Of a stretch of 56,312 nucleotides of DNA, positions 1 through 7,450 are shown one piece after another. A model generated the notes under the pieces. The model was not told the origin of the DNA, did not search any database, and saw nothing but the letters and a program-made list of their open reading frames with translations. The stretch is taken from contig DUBU01000019.1 in assembly GCA_012960155.1 (NCBI GenBank), forward strand, positions 34,849-91,160, written 5' to 3'. This DNA comes from Micavibrio sp. Its GTDB lineage: Bacteria > Pseudomonadota > Alphaproteobacteria > Micavibrionales > Micavibrionaceae. Position 1 is the first letter of the stretch. Every line of letters starts with the position of its first letter. The translations under genes were made by a program, and so were the position numbers.

Positions 1-56
1 CCCGCCATATCATTGATAAGGCTATCCAGCGATTTGGCACGTATTGCGCTCGTCAT
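1..56 (-). CDS. N-terminal fragment of an unidentified protein
   Basis: An open frame begins at an ATG (complement of 54-56) and runs off the left edge. The visible peptide starts MTSAIRAKSLDSLINDMAG. A good ribosome-binding site (GGAGAG) lies 7 nt upstream, and a TATAAT-like -10 box on the same strand is at 79-84, about 23 nt upstream of the start codon. I do not recognise the family from 18 residues. The gene is real by its start signals, but its product cannot be named from this window. Confidence 0.55.
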   Translation of the reverse strand, partial: MTSAIRAKSLDSLINDMA

Positions 57-168
57 AAAACTCTCCTCACACAGCCGCATTATACGATTTCAGGCGTAAA
101 TTTTTCGTAAACAATACGGCATCGCAATAAAATCAATGTGCAAAGCCTTACCAGACAATAGATACAGC

Positions 169-208
169 TTGTCTCAAAATTGCATTTAATAAGATGAATA
201 TGAGACAA
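169..208. promoter_or_regulatory. 8-bp inverted repeat upstream of the 94-aa gene
   Basis: TTGTCTCA at 169-176 is repeated exactly inverted as TGAGACAA at 201-208, separated by 24 nt of AT-rich sequence. It ends about 10 nt before the ribosome-binding site of the plus-strand gene at 231. It could be an operator flanking a promoter or an RNA hairpin in the leader. No consensus promoter with good spacing is evident. Confidence 0.35.
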
Positions 209-230
209 TATAAGTATGAAAGGAGTTCAT

Positions 231-515
231 ATGGCAGAAAACGAGAAATCGAGAACTTTTGAACTAAAGCAGAAACTCTTGCGTCGCGCATGGGATGGAG
301 AATCCAACTTAGCGGCAAACGGCGCGGAAATGATGCTGCTAATTCAGATGCGTCTAGCTCAGTGTAAGGCAACTGAAGAACATCAGGACGTACTGACCGA
401 AAGCCGTTTAGTCGACGGTGATCAACCTAGAAGCGTAAGAATGTTAAATGCGTTAGCACGCCACAACGGTGAGGCTGAACGTTACATGGAGACCACTGGC
501 AAGACATTACACTAA
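231..515 (+). CDS. Hypothetical small soluble protein (94 aa)
   Basis: The start is placed at ATG 231 (MAENEKSRTF), because AAGGAG sits 6 nt upstream. An earlier in-frame ATG at 216 precedes that ribosome-binding site and is unlikely to be used. The product is charged and predicted helical, with no signal peptide, membrane segment or cysteine pair. I recognise no family. It stands alone between a leftward gene and a convergent O-antigen-ligase-type gene, so context gives no functional hint. An inverted repeat just upstream suggests it may be regulated. Confidence 0.6.
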   Translation: MAENEKSRTFELKQKLLRRAWDGESNLAANGAEMMLLIQMRLAQCKATEEHQDVLTESRLVDGDQPRSVRMLNALARHNGEAERYMETTGKTLH

Positions 516-530
516 CATATAGGCAATGAC

Positions 531-2495
531 CTAGCGCGTTAATTGAATGCCGTATCGAGCAGCTCTTTGGCGTGCCAGGGTTGAGAAATGGGCGTAGGCT
601 TCTGTCTCTCCCATTTGGCGCTTCATATTAGCAACAGCCACCAAGTAATTCACATCAGGGTATCCGCGCGGGCGCGGCCAAACCATACCATCATCTAAAA
701 CCTCCATGGCCTTCTTAAACTCACCATTACGTTTGTAGATATCAGACAAAGCCACACGTGAATTCACAGCCATAGGGTTCGCTTCCAAGACTTCGTGCAA
801 AATGGTGATCGCCTTATCACGGCCATCCTGCAACAGAAGCCCCTGCGCGCTGTAATATAAGCGTGCTTCTAAATCCCACAACGAAGTGAACTGTGAGTTT
901 AAACTGCGCGCCTTCTGAATGTTGGCGAGCGCAAAGTTATATAAGTCAGCACGCTGCTGCCCTTGCAAGCGCGGCCCGAAATTACCGAACTCCTGAATGG
1001 CATAACGGGCGCGGTACTCATACACACGTGAGTAGCTTGGGGGCGCAATCTTATCAATCTCATTCAACTTACTTTGCGCCGCCTGCATATCCTTCATTGC
1101 AATCTGGTCGACAGACTTCATCATATATGTAGCCATTCCCGCGCGCGCCATCCAGCCATTACCCAGCGCAAACACGATCAAAACAATCGCCATCGTCATA
1201 TATTTAAGCTTGCCCTCGGGCTTCCAGAAAAAGCGCTGCTGTTGATCTCCATAGGTTCGGAAAATCTGTTCTGTAGAAACATACCAATAAGCCAACAAAG
1301 CAGACAAAGGTATAAGCATGGCAGGCATATAGAGATGAAACGTAATGTGCGTGTGCCCTGTCAGCGCGAGCATACCGCAAAAAGGCGTCATGATTTGCAG
1401 ACGGGATTTAATATCGGAGCCCGCAAGCTTTACGGCCTTAAACGTGCGGATCAGAATACAAATCAACACACCGTAAAAGAGAATGGGCGCAAAAACACCT
1501 GTCTCCGCCCAGAACTGCAAAGGATCCATATGCGAAAAAAATCCGTCACTTGAATCCTGCGGATTACGGTACTGAGGATAAAAGAAGAAAAACGTGGCAA
1601 GCCCTGTCCCCAACCAGAAATGATCCTTCGCCATTTCCCAGGTCGAATTCCACAAATGGAAACGATCCGCCATACTCGCCATGTTAATCAGTTGCGCACC
1701 CATCAGATTTTTCTCGAGCGCTCCGCTATACATCATGTTCGTAAAAATTGGCACAGCAAAGCCTATAACAACAAGAACTGCGATCTTCTTCCAAGGAATA
1801 CCTTCCCCGTTTTTAATCATCACGAATGGAATGAGCACAAGAGTAGCAATCACAGCAGAAAACAAACCACCACGGCTCAATGTCACGATTAACGCGCAGT
1901 ACATGGCCGCGACGACAACACTCACGGCAATCTGCTGCCAGCGTTCACGCACATATAAGAAAAGTCCTATGGCAGGAAAAAGCCCAAGATTAAATAGTCC
2001 GGCAAGGTTATTCGGATTTAACATCGGGTGTTTTATACGAGGGCCATATTGCTCGTAAAGAAAGAAGAACTGTATCAGCGCCCAAAAGGCAAAACCCGCT
2101 ATCACGAGCCAAAACACAGCGGCATGAAAACGCGCCCATTTATCTGGGTTAGGCGCAAGCATTGTGACAATGAAGTACCCAGGCAGCATCGTAAATATAA
2201 ACGTAAACAGCGTACTGATATAAGGCGAGCTTGACCAGAGCTGGGCGATCCAGAAATAAATACAGAAGAAAATGATAAAGAAAAATGTGTTACTGCGCGG
2301 AATATTCCAGCCATGTTTGAAACCGGGGAAGATCGTAATAAGCGCATAAAGGCTCATACAAATAAAGGCTGGCGCGAATAGAACACTATCGGTTCCGATA
2401 AAAAACACGCTTAACCCCAGCGCCACTAAAAGAAGGGGCGTGGTTAAGAAAAGCGGCCATTGAAAGAGGGTCTTAAAAGAAAGATTTGTCGGCAT
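531..2495 (-). CDS. O-antigen ligase/polymerase-type membrane protein with TPR-like tail
   Basis: This 654-aa protein has about a dozen hydrophobic segments over residues 15-460, then a soluble C-terminal part of about 190 residues with helical TPR-like repeats (for example AMEVLDDGMVWPRP and AITILHEVLEANP). The middle contains LVTLSRGGLFSAVIATLVL and a large loop with WAETGVFAP, features of the Wzy/WaaL O-antigen ligase superfamily (PF04932). Such proteins join or polymerise lipid-linked glycans at the periplasmic face of the inner membrane. No other polysaccharide genes are nearby, so the acceptor is unknown; glycosylation of a protein is also possible in this family. The fusion to a TPR tail is common in the family. 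A 36-nt hairpin separates it from gapR upstream. Confidence 0.75.
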   Translation of the reverse strand: MPTNLSFKTLFQWPLFLTTPLLLVALGLSVFFIGTDSVLFAPAFICMSLYALITIFPGFKHGWNIPRSNTFFFIIFFCIYFWIAQLWSSSPYISTLFTFIFTMLPGYFIVTMLAPNPDKWARFHAAVFWLVIAGFAFWALIQFFFLYEQYGPRIKHPMLNPNNLAGLFNLGLFPAIGLFLYVRERWQQIAVSVVVAAMYCALIVTLSRGGLFSAVIATLVLIPFVMIKNGEGIPWKKIAVLVVIGFAVPIFTNMMYSGALEKNLMGAQLINMASMADRFHLWNSTWEMAKDHFWLGTGLATFFFFYPQYRNPQDSSDGFFSHMDPLQFWAETGVFAPILFYGVLICILIRTFKAVKLAGSDIKSRLQIMTPFCGMLALTGHTHITFHLYMPAMLIPLSALLAYWYVSTEQIFRTYGDQQQRFFWKPEGKLKYMTMAIVLIVFALGNGWMARAGMATYMMKSVDQIAMKDMQAAQSKLNEIDKIAPPSYSRVYEYRARYAIQEFGNFGPRLQGQQRADLYNFALANIQKARSLNSQFTSLWDLEARLYYSAQGLLLQDGRDKAITILHEVLEANPMAVNSRVALSDIYKRNGEFKKAMEVLDDGMVWPRPRGYPDVNYLVAVANMKRQMGETEAYAHFSTLARQRAARYGIQLTR

Positions 2496-2497
2496 TT

Positions 2498-2533
2498 ATA
2501 GACTCTTGAATATCAAAATATCCAAGAGTCTAT
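2498..2533 (-). terminator. Hairpin downstream of gapR
   Basis: ATAGACTCTTG at 2498-2508 pairs perfectly with CAAGAGTCTAT at 2523-2533, giving an 11-bp stem with a 14-nt loop. It lies just after the gapR stop and just before the start of the O-antigen-ligase-type gene. There is no clear U-tract, so it may act as an attenuating or mRNA-stabilising hairpin rather than a strong terminator. Confidence 0.5.
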
Positions 2534-2539
2534 CAGGAA

Positions 2540-2869
2540 TTATTCCATACCGATAGCGGCTTTATAGAGTTCTAACAGCTCATCTTCTTCGCGGCGCTTT
2601 TCGATTTCCATCTTACGAAGACGGATAATTTTACGCATAGTTTTTGTATCAAAGCCAAAGCCTTTAGCTTCGCCGTAAATTTCTTTGATGTCTTCGCCAA
2701 GCGCTGACTTCTCTTCTTCTAAACGCTCGATACGCTCGATATAAGACTGCAGTCTTTTACCTGTGACATTGACGTCACCGTCCGTACCTGTCGGAAACGC
2801 AGCTACATTTGTTTCCTTCACGTCATCATCCATATTATCGTCAGCCATTTCCACTGAACTCTCACTCAT
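2540..2869 (-). CDS. gapR: GapR-family (DUF2312) nucleoid-associated protein
   Basis: The C-terminal 75 residues match the DUF2312/UPF0335 family: RLQSYIERIERLEEEKSA, then GEAKGFGFDTKTMRKIIR and a short acidic helix ending LYKAAIGME. In Caulobacter this family (GapR) binds overtwisted AT-rich DNA and supports replication and chromosome structure. The N-terminal extension (about 30 acidic residues) makes it somewhat longer than the compact members I know. The start is taken at 2869 (MSESSVEM): GGAG lies 6 nt upstream of it, whereas the in-frame ATG at 2875 directly abuts that site. The gene overlaps the 3' end of the N-formylglutamate amidohydrolase gene by 8 nt, implying cotranscription. Confidence 0.88.
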   Translation of the reverse strand: MSESSVEMADDNMDDDVKETNVAAFPTGTDGDVNVTGKRLQSYIERIERLEEEKSALGEDIKEIYGEAKGFGFDTKTMRKIIRLRKMEIEKRREEDELLELYKAAIGME

Positions 2870-3764
2870 CGCCATCTCCTTTTTTAGCTTTTTCTACTAG
2901 TTTCTCAAAATAAGTGCGCTCTGCCTCGGGGTCGTGTTCTACTATCGGCCCATCGTAAAGCGTATATAAATTCTCGTCGCTGAGAATCGGATTATAACAT
3001 TCAACAAGACGGTTCGCCCAGTCGATTGACTCTTTATCTGTCGAAATCAGATCATTTCGGACTTCTACCAACGCATTTGGCAGCAAACGCGCATCAGCAT
3101 GGCGATTAACCGTCGTACCACGTAAATAGCGGGCATCATAAGGTTCGTTATCACCAACGCAATAGCCCTTATCTTCGAAATATCCGATAGTCGCCGCAGG
3201 TATACGGTCATCCTGCACCCATAAAACACCAACCTCCCAAGGCCTACGCTGGTTATAAAACACGGGCGTGAAGCTATGAATCGCAATCACCGCAGGCACT
3301 ATACCCTTTTCCAGATAACCATCAATCATGGAAGACAGCGCGTCATGAAACGGGTTGTACAACTCATCAATGCGCAGCTGCTTATCTGCTTCATTCATCG
3401 CAATATTACCAGGCACGGGCTTACCCTCGCCGGTCATAACAAAGGCTGTCGGGTGCTGGATATCACGATTTAAATCCACAACAAGGCGCGAATAATTGCC
3501 GAAGATTGCAGGCGCATCAAGTGCTTCGGACATAACTTCGGTAATCTTCTTAACGCCAATATCTACAGCATAATGCTGCTGCAGATCATCATCCGTCATC
3601 CCTAGATTGCCAAGCTTACGAGGAACAACGTTAGAGGCGTGGTCGCAGACTAAGATACAAGGCGTCTTGCCGTCAGCATTCATGATGCTGAACGCAGGCG
3701 GCTCATCCTTCTCAAGCAATGAAGAACCAATAGCGGATTGTGACTGGAAAATGCCGTCTGACAC
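2862..3764 (-). CDS. N-formylglutamate amidohydrolase family protein
   Basis: This 300-aa protein has the family hallmarks: CILVCDHASNVVP near residues 36-48, the metal-ligand stretch HYAVDIGVK, SRLVVDLNRD near residue 110 and AIHSFTPVF near 162. The family (PF05013) hydrolyses N-formyl-L-glutamate, the last step of one histidine degradation route; many members sit outside hut operons with an unknown acyl-amino-acid substrate. No other hut gene is in the window, so the exact substrate is uncertain. It starts with GTG at 3764, supported by GAGG upstream. It is followed by gapR with an 8-nt overlap. Confidence 0.8.
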   Translation of the reverse strand: MSDGIFQSQSAIGSSLLEKDEPPAFSIMNADGKTPCILVCDHASNVVPRKLGNLGMTDDDLQQHYAVDIGVKKITEVMSEALDAPAIFGNYSRLVVDLNRDIQHPTAFVMTGEGKPVPGNIAMNEADKQLRIDELYNPFHDALSSMIDGYLEKGIVPAVIAIHSFTPVFYNQRRPWEVGVLWVQDDRIPAATIGYFEDKGYCVGDNEPYDARYLRGTTVNRHADARLLPNALVEVRNDLISTDKESIDWANRLVECYNPILSDENLYTLYDGPIVEHDPEAERTYFEKLVEKAKKGDGDE

Positions 3765-3836
3765 CTTTGCCTCGTAACAATTATGATTAGTTGAATATGT
3801 TGTATGTAGCGTATTGCAGCTGCGAACTGCAAGGGC

Positions 3837-3851
3837 TGAAAACCGTTTTCA
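3837..3851. other. 7-1-7 palindrome between two minus-strand genes
   Basis: TGAAAAC C GTTTTCA is a perfect palindrome lying 14 nt past the stop of the gene ending at 3866 and about 70 nt before the amidohydrolase start. A second small stem (TTGCAG/CTGCAA) is next to it. It could be an operator for the amidohydrolase-gapR unit or part of the upstream gene's terminator. Confidence 0.3.
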
Positions 3852-3865
3852 CGAGTTTTCAATAG

Positions 3866-4597
3866 CTATTTCTTTTTAAGAACGTCCCAAGTCTCGATGA
3901 CAATGCCTTCACGACCGCCTTCAGCTACGCGTCCCAACTGCACACGGATAAACACCTTCTCGGTCAAGAATTGATCGCCTTGATTGGATGTCATTTCACG
4001 GTAATCCTGTGCGCCGACGGGCAAGAACGTCATAATCAAAGGCACATCGTAGACCCAGCGATAGACATTACCGACAACACCGGATGTACGAAGCTGCGGA
4101 ATACCGTCAATAAAGGTTTTTAGCTCATAATTATTACTGCGCATCAGCTCAACCGCCTTAATACGGCGTAGAAACTTGTTATATTCGCTAATACCGTTGG
4201 CGCTCATAAACTCTTTCAGGCTCTCCTGATGCGCCGCGTAGGCAGCTTCATCCGTAGGCGCAAAAGTCAGAGATTCGGCAACGGCCTGCATAACCCATTT
4301 ATTAATCGCGCCTTCATGCAAATGCGGCAAATTCATATCAACAGAAACGCGTTCTGTTCCCAGCGGCGTGTATTCAACACCGATACCCGCATCGCCGATT
4401 GCCTCCAACGGGCGCGCATCAGCAAATGGCGCCGTTTGTGTTTCCAGCGCCTGAATTTCTTCTTCATCAACAAACATTTCAGGGAACATGGCTTCTAACG
4501 GATTGGGAATACCGTTATTTCTTTGCACGATCGCCGCAATATTGGAAATCAATATCACAAAAGCAAACAGTGCTAGTATCAGACCTAACGTGCGCAT
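3866..4597 (-). CDS. Membrane-anchored protein of unknown function (possible DotI/IcmL-like fold)
   Basis: This 243-aa protein begins with one hydrophobic segment (residues 4-24, GLILALFAFVILISNIAAIV) and then a soluble, presumably periplasmic domain. The C-terminal third (YRWVYDVPLIMTFLP, FIRVQLGRV, GIVIETWDV) alternates like a beta sheet and weakly resembles the DotI/IcmL/TraM domain of type IVB secretion and conjugation. That resemblance is an impression, not a demonstrated match. No other Dot/Icm gene is in the window. It starts 30 nt after the COQ9 gene and is probably cotranscribed with it. Confidence 0.5.
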   Translation of the reverse strand: MRTLGLILALFAFVILISNIAAIVQRNNGIPNPLEAMFPEMFVDEEEIQALETQTAPFADARPLEAIGDAGIGVEYTPLGTERVSVDMNLPHLHEGAINKWVMQAVAESLTFAPTDEAAYAAHQESLKEFMSANGISEYNKFLRRIKAVELMRSNNYELKTFIDGIPQLRTSGVVGNVYRWVYDVPLIMTFLPVGAQDYREMTSNQGDQFLTEKVFIRVQLGRVAEGGREGIVIETWDVLKKK

Positions 4598-4627
4598 ATA
4601 TTCTTACCCCGAAATCTTCTCTATGAA

Positions 4628-5221
4628 CTAAGACGCTTTTTTGATTTTGCCAAGAATGCCACCTAATTGCATCACATTTTCTATACGACGCGAAACAAAT
4701 GCACTTACCGCATCATCATCAGGCTGTGCATCGCTCATCCAGTATAACATGGTTGAACCTATAACACCGCTTAACAAGCCCCGTTTAGTGTAATGATTAT
4801 AATCAGTCGCTGTATCACCTGCCCAATTCCAGATAGCATCTGCCGTCCGCCACAATACTTTAGACGCCCGCATACTGCGCGTTGGCAAAGACCAGAATGC
4901 CAGAGCCTGCGCCTCTGCATCACGGTTTTCAGAGACAATCTCTAACCGCGTCATCACAGCCATATGTATTTTATCTCGGATACGCATTTCAGCAGCGTTA
5001 ACTCCCTCGAGCTTTTCAAGCATGAGACGATCATTCAAATCAGCATAATGCGCCAGCACATCCGCCATACCCGTTGGGAATAACGCATGCACAGCCTGCA
5101 CGTCGTTACCACCTTTCAACGCGGCATTCTTAATGACGTCCATTGTCCAGCCGTCAAAAACCACATCCGGTAAAGCGGCATGAATAATACTGTCTTTAAT
5201 TTTTACTGCTGAATCGTTCAT
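4628..5221 (-). CDS. COQ9-family ubiquinone biosynthesis protein
   Basis: This 197-aa protein resembles the COQ9 family: an N-terminal helix set, the run FWSLPTRSMRASKVLWRTAD near residues 110-130 and WNWAGDTATDYNHYTKRGLL near 132-152. COQ9 binds lipids and assists hydroxylation in ubiquinone synthesis in mitochondria; alphaproteobacteria carry homologues. The divergent neighbour is an ABC1/ADCK-type kinase, another ubiquinone-linked family, which strengthens the call. The two genes share a 41-nt intergenic region with a perfect palindrome. It is followed 30 nt later by the gene ending at 3866. Confidence 0.8.
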   Translation of the reverse strand: MNDSAVKIKDSIIHAALPDVVFDGWTMDVIKNAALKGGNDVQAVHALFPTGMADVLAHYADLNDRLMLEKLEGVNAAEMRIRDKIHMAVMTRLEIVSENRDAEAQALAFWSLPTRSMRASKVLWRTADAIWNWAGDTATDYNHYTKRGLLSGVIGSTMLYWMSDAQPDDDAVSAFVSRRIENVMQLGGILGKIKKAS

Positions 5222-5232
5222 TTCGGTGTTTC

Positions 5233-5244
5233 TTAGAATTCTAA
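5233..5244. promoter_or_regulatory. 12-bp perfect palindrome between the COQ9 and ABC1 kinase genes
   Basis: TTAGAATTCTAA lies in the 41-nt divergent region. Its half-site TTAGAA is like that of iron-responsive Irr boxes, but the usual 3-nt centre is missing, so the factor is unknown. A TATATT box at 5251-5256 ends 6 nt before the ATG of the kinase gene, which would place transcription start at or next to the start codon. Confidence 0.4.
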
Positions 5245-5262
5245 AAAGACTATATTAGGCTT

Positions 5263-6633
5263 ATGAGCGAAAAAATCAAAGACTTAGGCGATACCAGCAC
5301 ACTTTCAGGACGCGTTGCGCGTTACGGGAAAGTCTCTACATCCATGGCAGGCCTAGCGGCTAAGCTAGCAGGCGAGAAATATCTCGGCCTTAAAATCGAG
5401 CGCGCGGAACATGCCGAGCAGCTCATGTCTGCGCTAGGCAATATGAAAGGCCCGCTGATGAAAGTCGGCCAGATACTGGCGACGATCCCCGAGGCACTTC
5501 CACCCGAATACGCCGAAGCTTTCCAGCAATTGCAATCCAACGCGCCGCCCATGGGCTGGCCATTTGTCCGCCGCCGCATGAAAACCGAGCTAGGTGCTGA
5601 CTGGATGAATTATTTTGAAGAATTCGGTCAGGAAGCTGCCGCTGCCGCAAGTCTAGGCCAAGTACACCGTGCCATTACAAAAGATGGCAAAAACGTAGCC
5701 TGTAAACTGCAATACCCTGATATGGAATCAGCCATCAAAGCTGACTTAAGCCAGTTAAAGATGGTCTTCTCTATATATGAGAAATATGACTCATCCATTT
5801 CAACAAAGCATATCCATGAAGAGCTATCAGCGCGCCTATATGAAGAGTTGGATTACGAGTTAGAAGCCAAATACGGCAAGCTGTACCAGTACATGCTGAG
5901 TGAAACTAAAAACGTTCACGTGCCCGAGGTTGTTGACAAATTGTCGACAAAGCGCCTGCTGACATCAACATGGCAAGATGGCAACAAGATCATGAGCTAT
6001 CTGGACGCCTCGCTGGAACAGCGCAACCGCATCGCCATGAATATGTTCCGCGCATGGTATGTGCCGCTTTACTATTTCGGCGTTATTCACGGAGACCCGC
6101 ATCTTGGTAACTACACCGTACGTGAAGATGACTCGATCAATCTTCTCGACTTCGGCTGCGTACGGGTTTTCCCGCCGAGCTTTATTGGTGGTGTAATTGA
6201 CCTATACAACGCCCTGCTCAAAGAAGACAGAGACCTAGCCGTTCATGCCTTTGAAACATGGGGCTTTAAAGATCTTTCCAACGAGCAAGTTGAAATCCTT
6301 AGTATCTGGGCGCGTTTCCTTTATGCCCCTGTGCTGGAAGATAAAGTACGTAAAATCGGCGAAGCTAAAGGCGGTGTTTATGGCCGCGAAACAGCCGAAG
6401 AAGTACACAAAAAGCTGCGAGAAGTCAGCAAAGACAGAGGCGGCATTACTGTACCGCGTGAATTTGTATTTATGGATCGTGCTGCCCTCGGCCTGGGCTC
6501 AGTCTTCATTCATCTGAAAGCAGAGATAAACTGGTACAAGCTTTTCCAGGAAATGATTAGCGACTTTGACGTTAAAACTCTAGAAAAACGACAATCAGAG
6601 GCGCTGAAGAAATTCGACATCAACCACCTTTAG
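5263..6633 (+). CDS. ABC1/ADCK (UbiB-like) atypical kinase
   Basis: This 456-aa protein carries the ABC1 family signatures: the KxGQ motif (LMKVGQIL, residues about 65-72), the Ala-rich nucleotide loop (AAAASLGQVHRA, near 128), a conserved Lys in ACKLQYP (near 147), the catalytic-loop equivalent HGDPHLGN (near 277) and the DFG motif in LLDFGCVR (near 297). Members act as ATPases or kinases that support ubiquinone biosynthesis at the membrane. The length and lack of C-terminal membrane helices fit the ADCK3/4-like soluble type rather than E. coli UbiB. No strong Shine-Dalgarno is seen, and a -10-like TATATT ends 6 nt before the ATG, so a leaderless mRNA is possible. msrA follows 9 nt after the stop. 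Confidence 0.85.
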   Translation: MSEKIKDLGDTSTLSGRVARYGKVSTSMAGLAAKLAGEKYLGLKIERAEHAEQLMSALGNMKGPLMKVGQILATIPEALPPEYAEAFQQLQSNAPPMGWPFVRRRMKTELGADWMNYFEEFGQEAAAAASLGQVHRAITKDGKNVACKLQYPDMESAIKADLSQLKMVFSIYEKYDSSISTKHIHEELSARLYEELDYELEAKYGKLYQYMLSETKNVHVPEVVDKLSTKRLLTSTWQDGNKIMSYLDASLEQRNRIAMNMFRAWYVPLYYFGVIHGDPHLGNYTVREDDSINLLDFGCVRVFPPSFIGGVIDLYNALLKEDRDLAVHAFETWGFKDLSNEQVEILSIWARFLYAPVLEDKVRKIGEAKGGVYGRETAEEVHKKLREVSKDRGGITVPREFVFMDRAALGLGSVFIHLKAEINWYKLFQEMISDFDVKTLEKRQSEALKKFDINHL

Positions 6634-6642
6634 GAGTTTGAT

Positions 6643-7116
6643 ATGACAGAAACAGCAATTTTCGCAGCAGGATGCTTCTGGGGCGTTGAGCACAGCTTTC
6701 GTCAACTCAGCGGTGTATCAGAAGTGATCAGCGGCTATACCAACGGGCATAAAGACAACCCGACCTATGAAGAGGTATGCCGCAAGGACACAGGACACGC
6801 CGAGGCTGTAAAAGTTACCTTTGATCCCGCAGTTATTTCTTACGAAGAACTTCTGAATCATTTTTGGAACATCCACAACCCGACAACCCTAAATAGACAA
6901 GGGCCGGATGTTGGCAGCCAGTATCGTTCTGGCATCTATTACACTAGCGAAGATCAATATCGCAAAGCTTTAGCATCGTTAAAAGCCAAAGATCAAAGCG
7001 GTGCATTCAAAGAACCTATTGTCACAGAAGTAAAAGAAGCTTCGACATTCTGGCCGGCAGAAGACTATCATCAACGCTATATTGAGAAAAATGGTGGCGG
7101 TCACTGCGCTATTTAA
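6643..7116 (+). CDS. msrA: Peptide methionine-S-sulfoxide reductase MsrA
   Basis: This 157-aa protein has the MsrA active-site motif GCFWG (residues 10-14, catalytic Cys11), then SGYTNGH, the GHAEAVKV strand, NPTTLNRQGPDVGSQYRSGI and a C-terminal GGGHCAI with a likely resolving Cys. It reduces the S-epimer of methionine sulfoxide in proteins using thioredoxin. The length is that of a minimal single-domain MsrA; no MsrB is fused or adjacent. TAGGAG lies 7 nt before the ATG. It is 9 nt downstream of the ABC1 kinase gene and likely cotranscribed. The last codons form the left arm of a strong hairpin. Confidence 0.95.
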   Translation: MTETAIFAAGCFWGVEHSFRQLSGVSEVISGYTNGHKDNPTYEEVCRKDTGHAEAVKVTFDPAVISYEELLNHFWNIHNPTTLNRQGPDVGSQYRSGIYYTSEDQYRKALASLKAKDQSGAFKEPIVTEVKEASTFWPAEDYHQRYIEKNGGGHCAI

Positions 7117-7136
7117 TGCGCAATAGACCGCCACCA
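7092..7136 (+). terminator. Long hairpin overlapping the msrA stop
   Basis: TGGTGGCGGTC at 7092-7102 pairs with GACCGCCACCA at 7126-7136 (11 bp), and an inner TGCGC/GCGCA stem forms within the loop. The left arm is inside the last codons of msrA. A short ACTTTT follows. It separates msrA from the convergent small gene and probably ends both transcripts or protects their 3' ends. Confidence 0.6.
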
Positions 7137-7151
7137 CGAAACTTTTAATTC

Positions 7152-7373
7152 TTACATTTTGTAAGGGGCAATTGTCTGAAGCTGAGCCGCTGTAGGCGTA
7201 CCTTTTACGCGGGCACAAACAACGCCTTCACAGCTTTTATCAGAACTTACAGAAGCAAATACGGCACCGCGGCCTTTCTTATCTGCTGCCGCAAATTTTG
7301 ATGAAATCGCTGAAGCGAAGTCGCCTGCTGCGGTATCTTCTGGGGCTTGCAAACGTACATATTTACCGGACAT
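7152..7373 (-). CDS. Hypothetical small protein (73 aa) with a possible RBS-hairpin leader
   Basis: The product begins MSGKYVRLQAPEDTAAGDF, has no membrane segment, and carries two cysteines in SDKSCEGVVCARV, spaced CX4C. I do not recognise a family. It has its own sigma-70-like promoter and a leader hairpin whose right arm includes part of the Shine-Dalgarno. It is convergent with msrA and downstream of, but separately promoted from, the VWA/MoxR/ankyrin cluster. Confidence 0.65.
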   Translation of the reverse strand: MSGKYVRLQAPEDTAAGDFASAISSKFAAADKKGRGAVFASVSSDKSCEGVVCARVKGTPTAAQLQTIAPYKM

Positions 7374-7382
7374 ATCAACACT

Positions 7383-7414
7383 CCTCTATTTTTATCTAGT
7401 AAAATTAATAGAGG
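7383..7414 (-). promoter_or_regulatory. Leader hairpin that can mask the ribosome-binding site of the 73-aa gene
   Basis: On the minus strand CCTCTATT (7414-7407) pairs with AATAGAGG (7390-7383), with a second weak TTTTA/TAAAA stem inside. The Shine-Dalgarno GAGGAG overlaps the right arm. AU-rich pairing around a ribosome-binding site is the architecture of RNA thermometers and other translational switches. The function is inferred only. Confidence 0.45.
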
Positions 7415-7417
7415 GAC

Positions 7418-7445
7418 TATATATGAAGTATAATTATTATGTCAA
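7418..7445 (-). promoter_or_regulatory. Sigma-70-like promoter of the 73-aa gene
   Basis: On the minus strand a consensus TTGACA (7445-7440) is followed after 16 nt by TATATA (7423-7418). It points toward the small gene at 7373 and leaves a leader of about 40 nt containing the hairpin. Confidence 0.6.
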
Positions 7446-7450
7446 ATAAA

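Noticed and set aside
216-230. Start of the small orphan gene at 216
   Set aside because: The ATG at 216 lies upstream of AAGGAG, which is ideally placed for the ATG at 231.
3866-4597. Type IVB (Dot/Icm) secretion system component
   Set aside because: Only a weak pattern in the C-terminal part suggests DotI/IcmL, and no other secretion gene is near. Kept as unknown.
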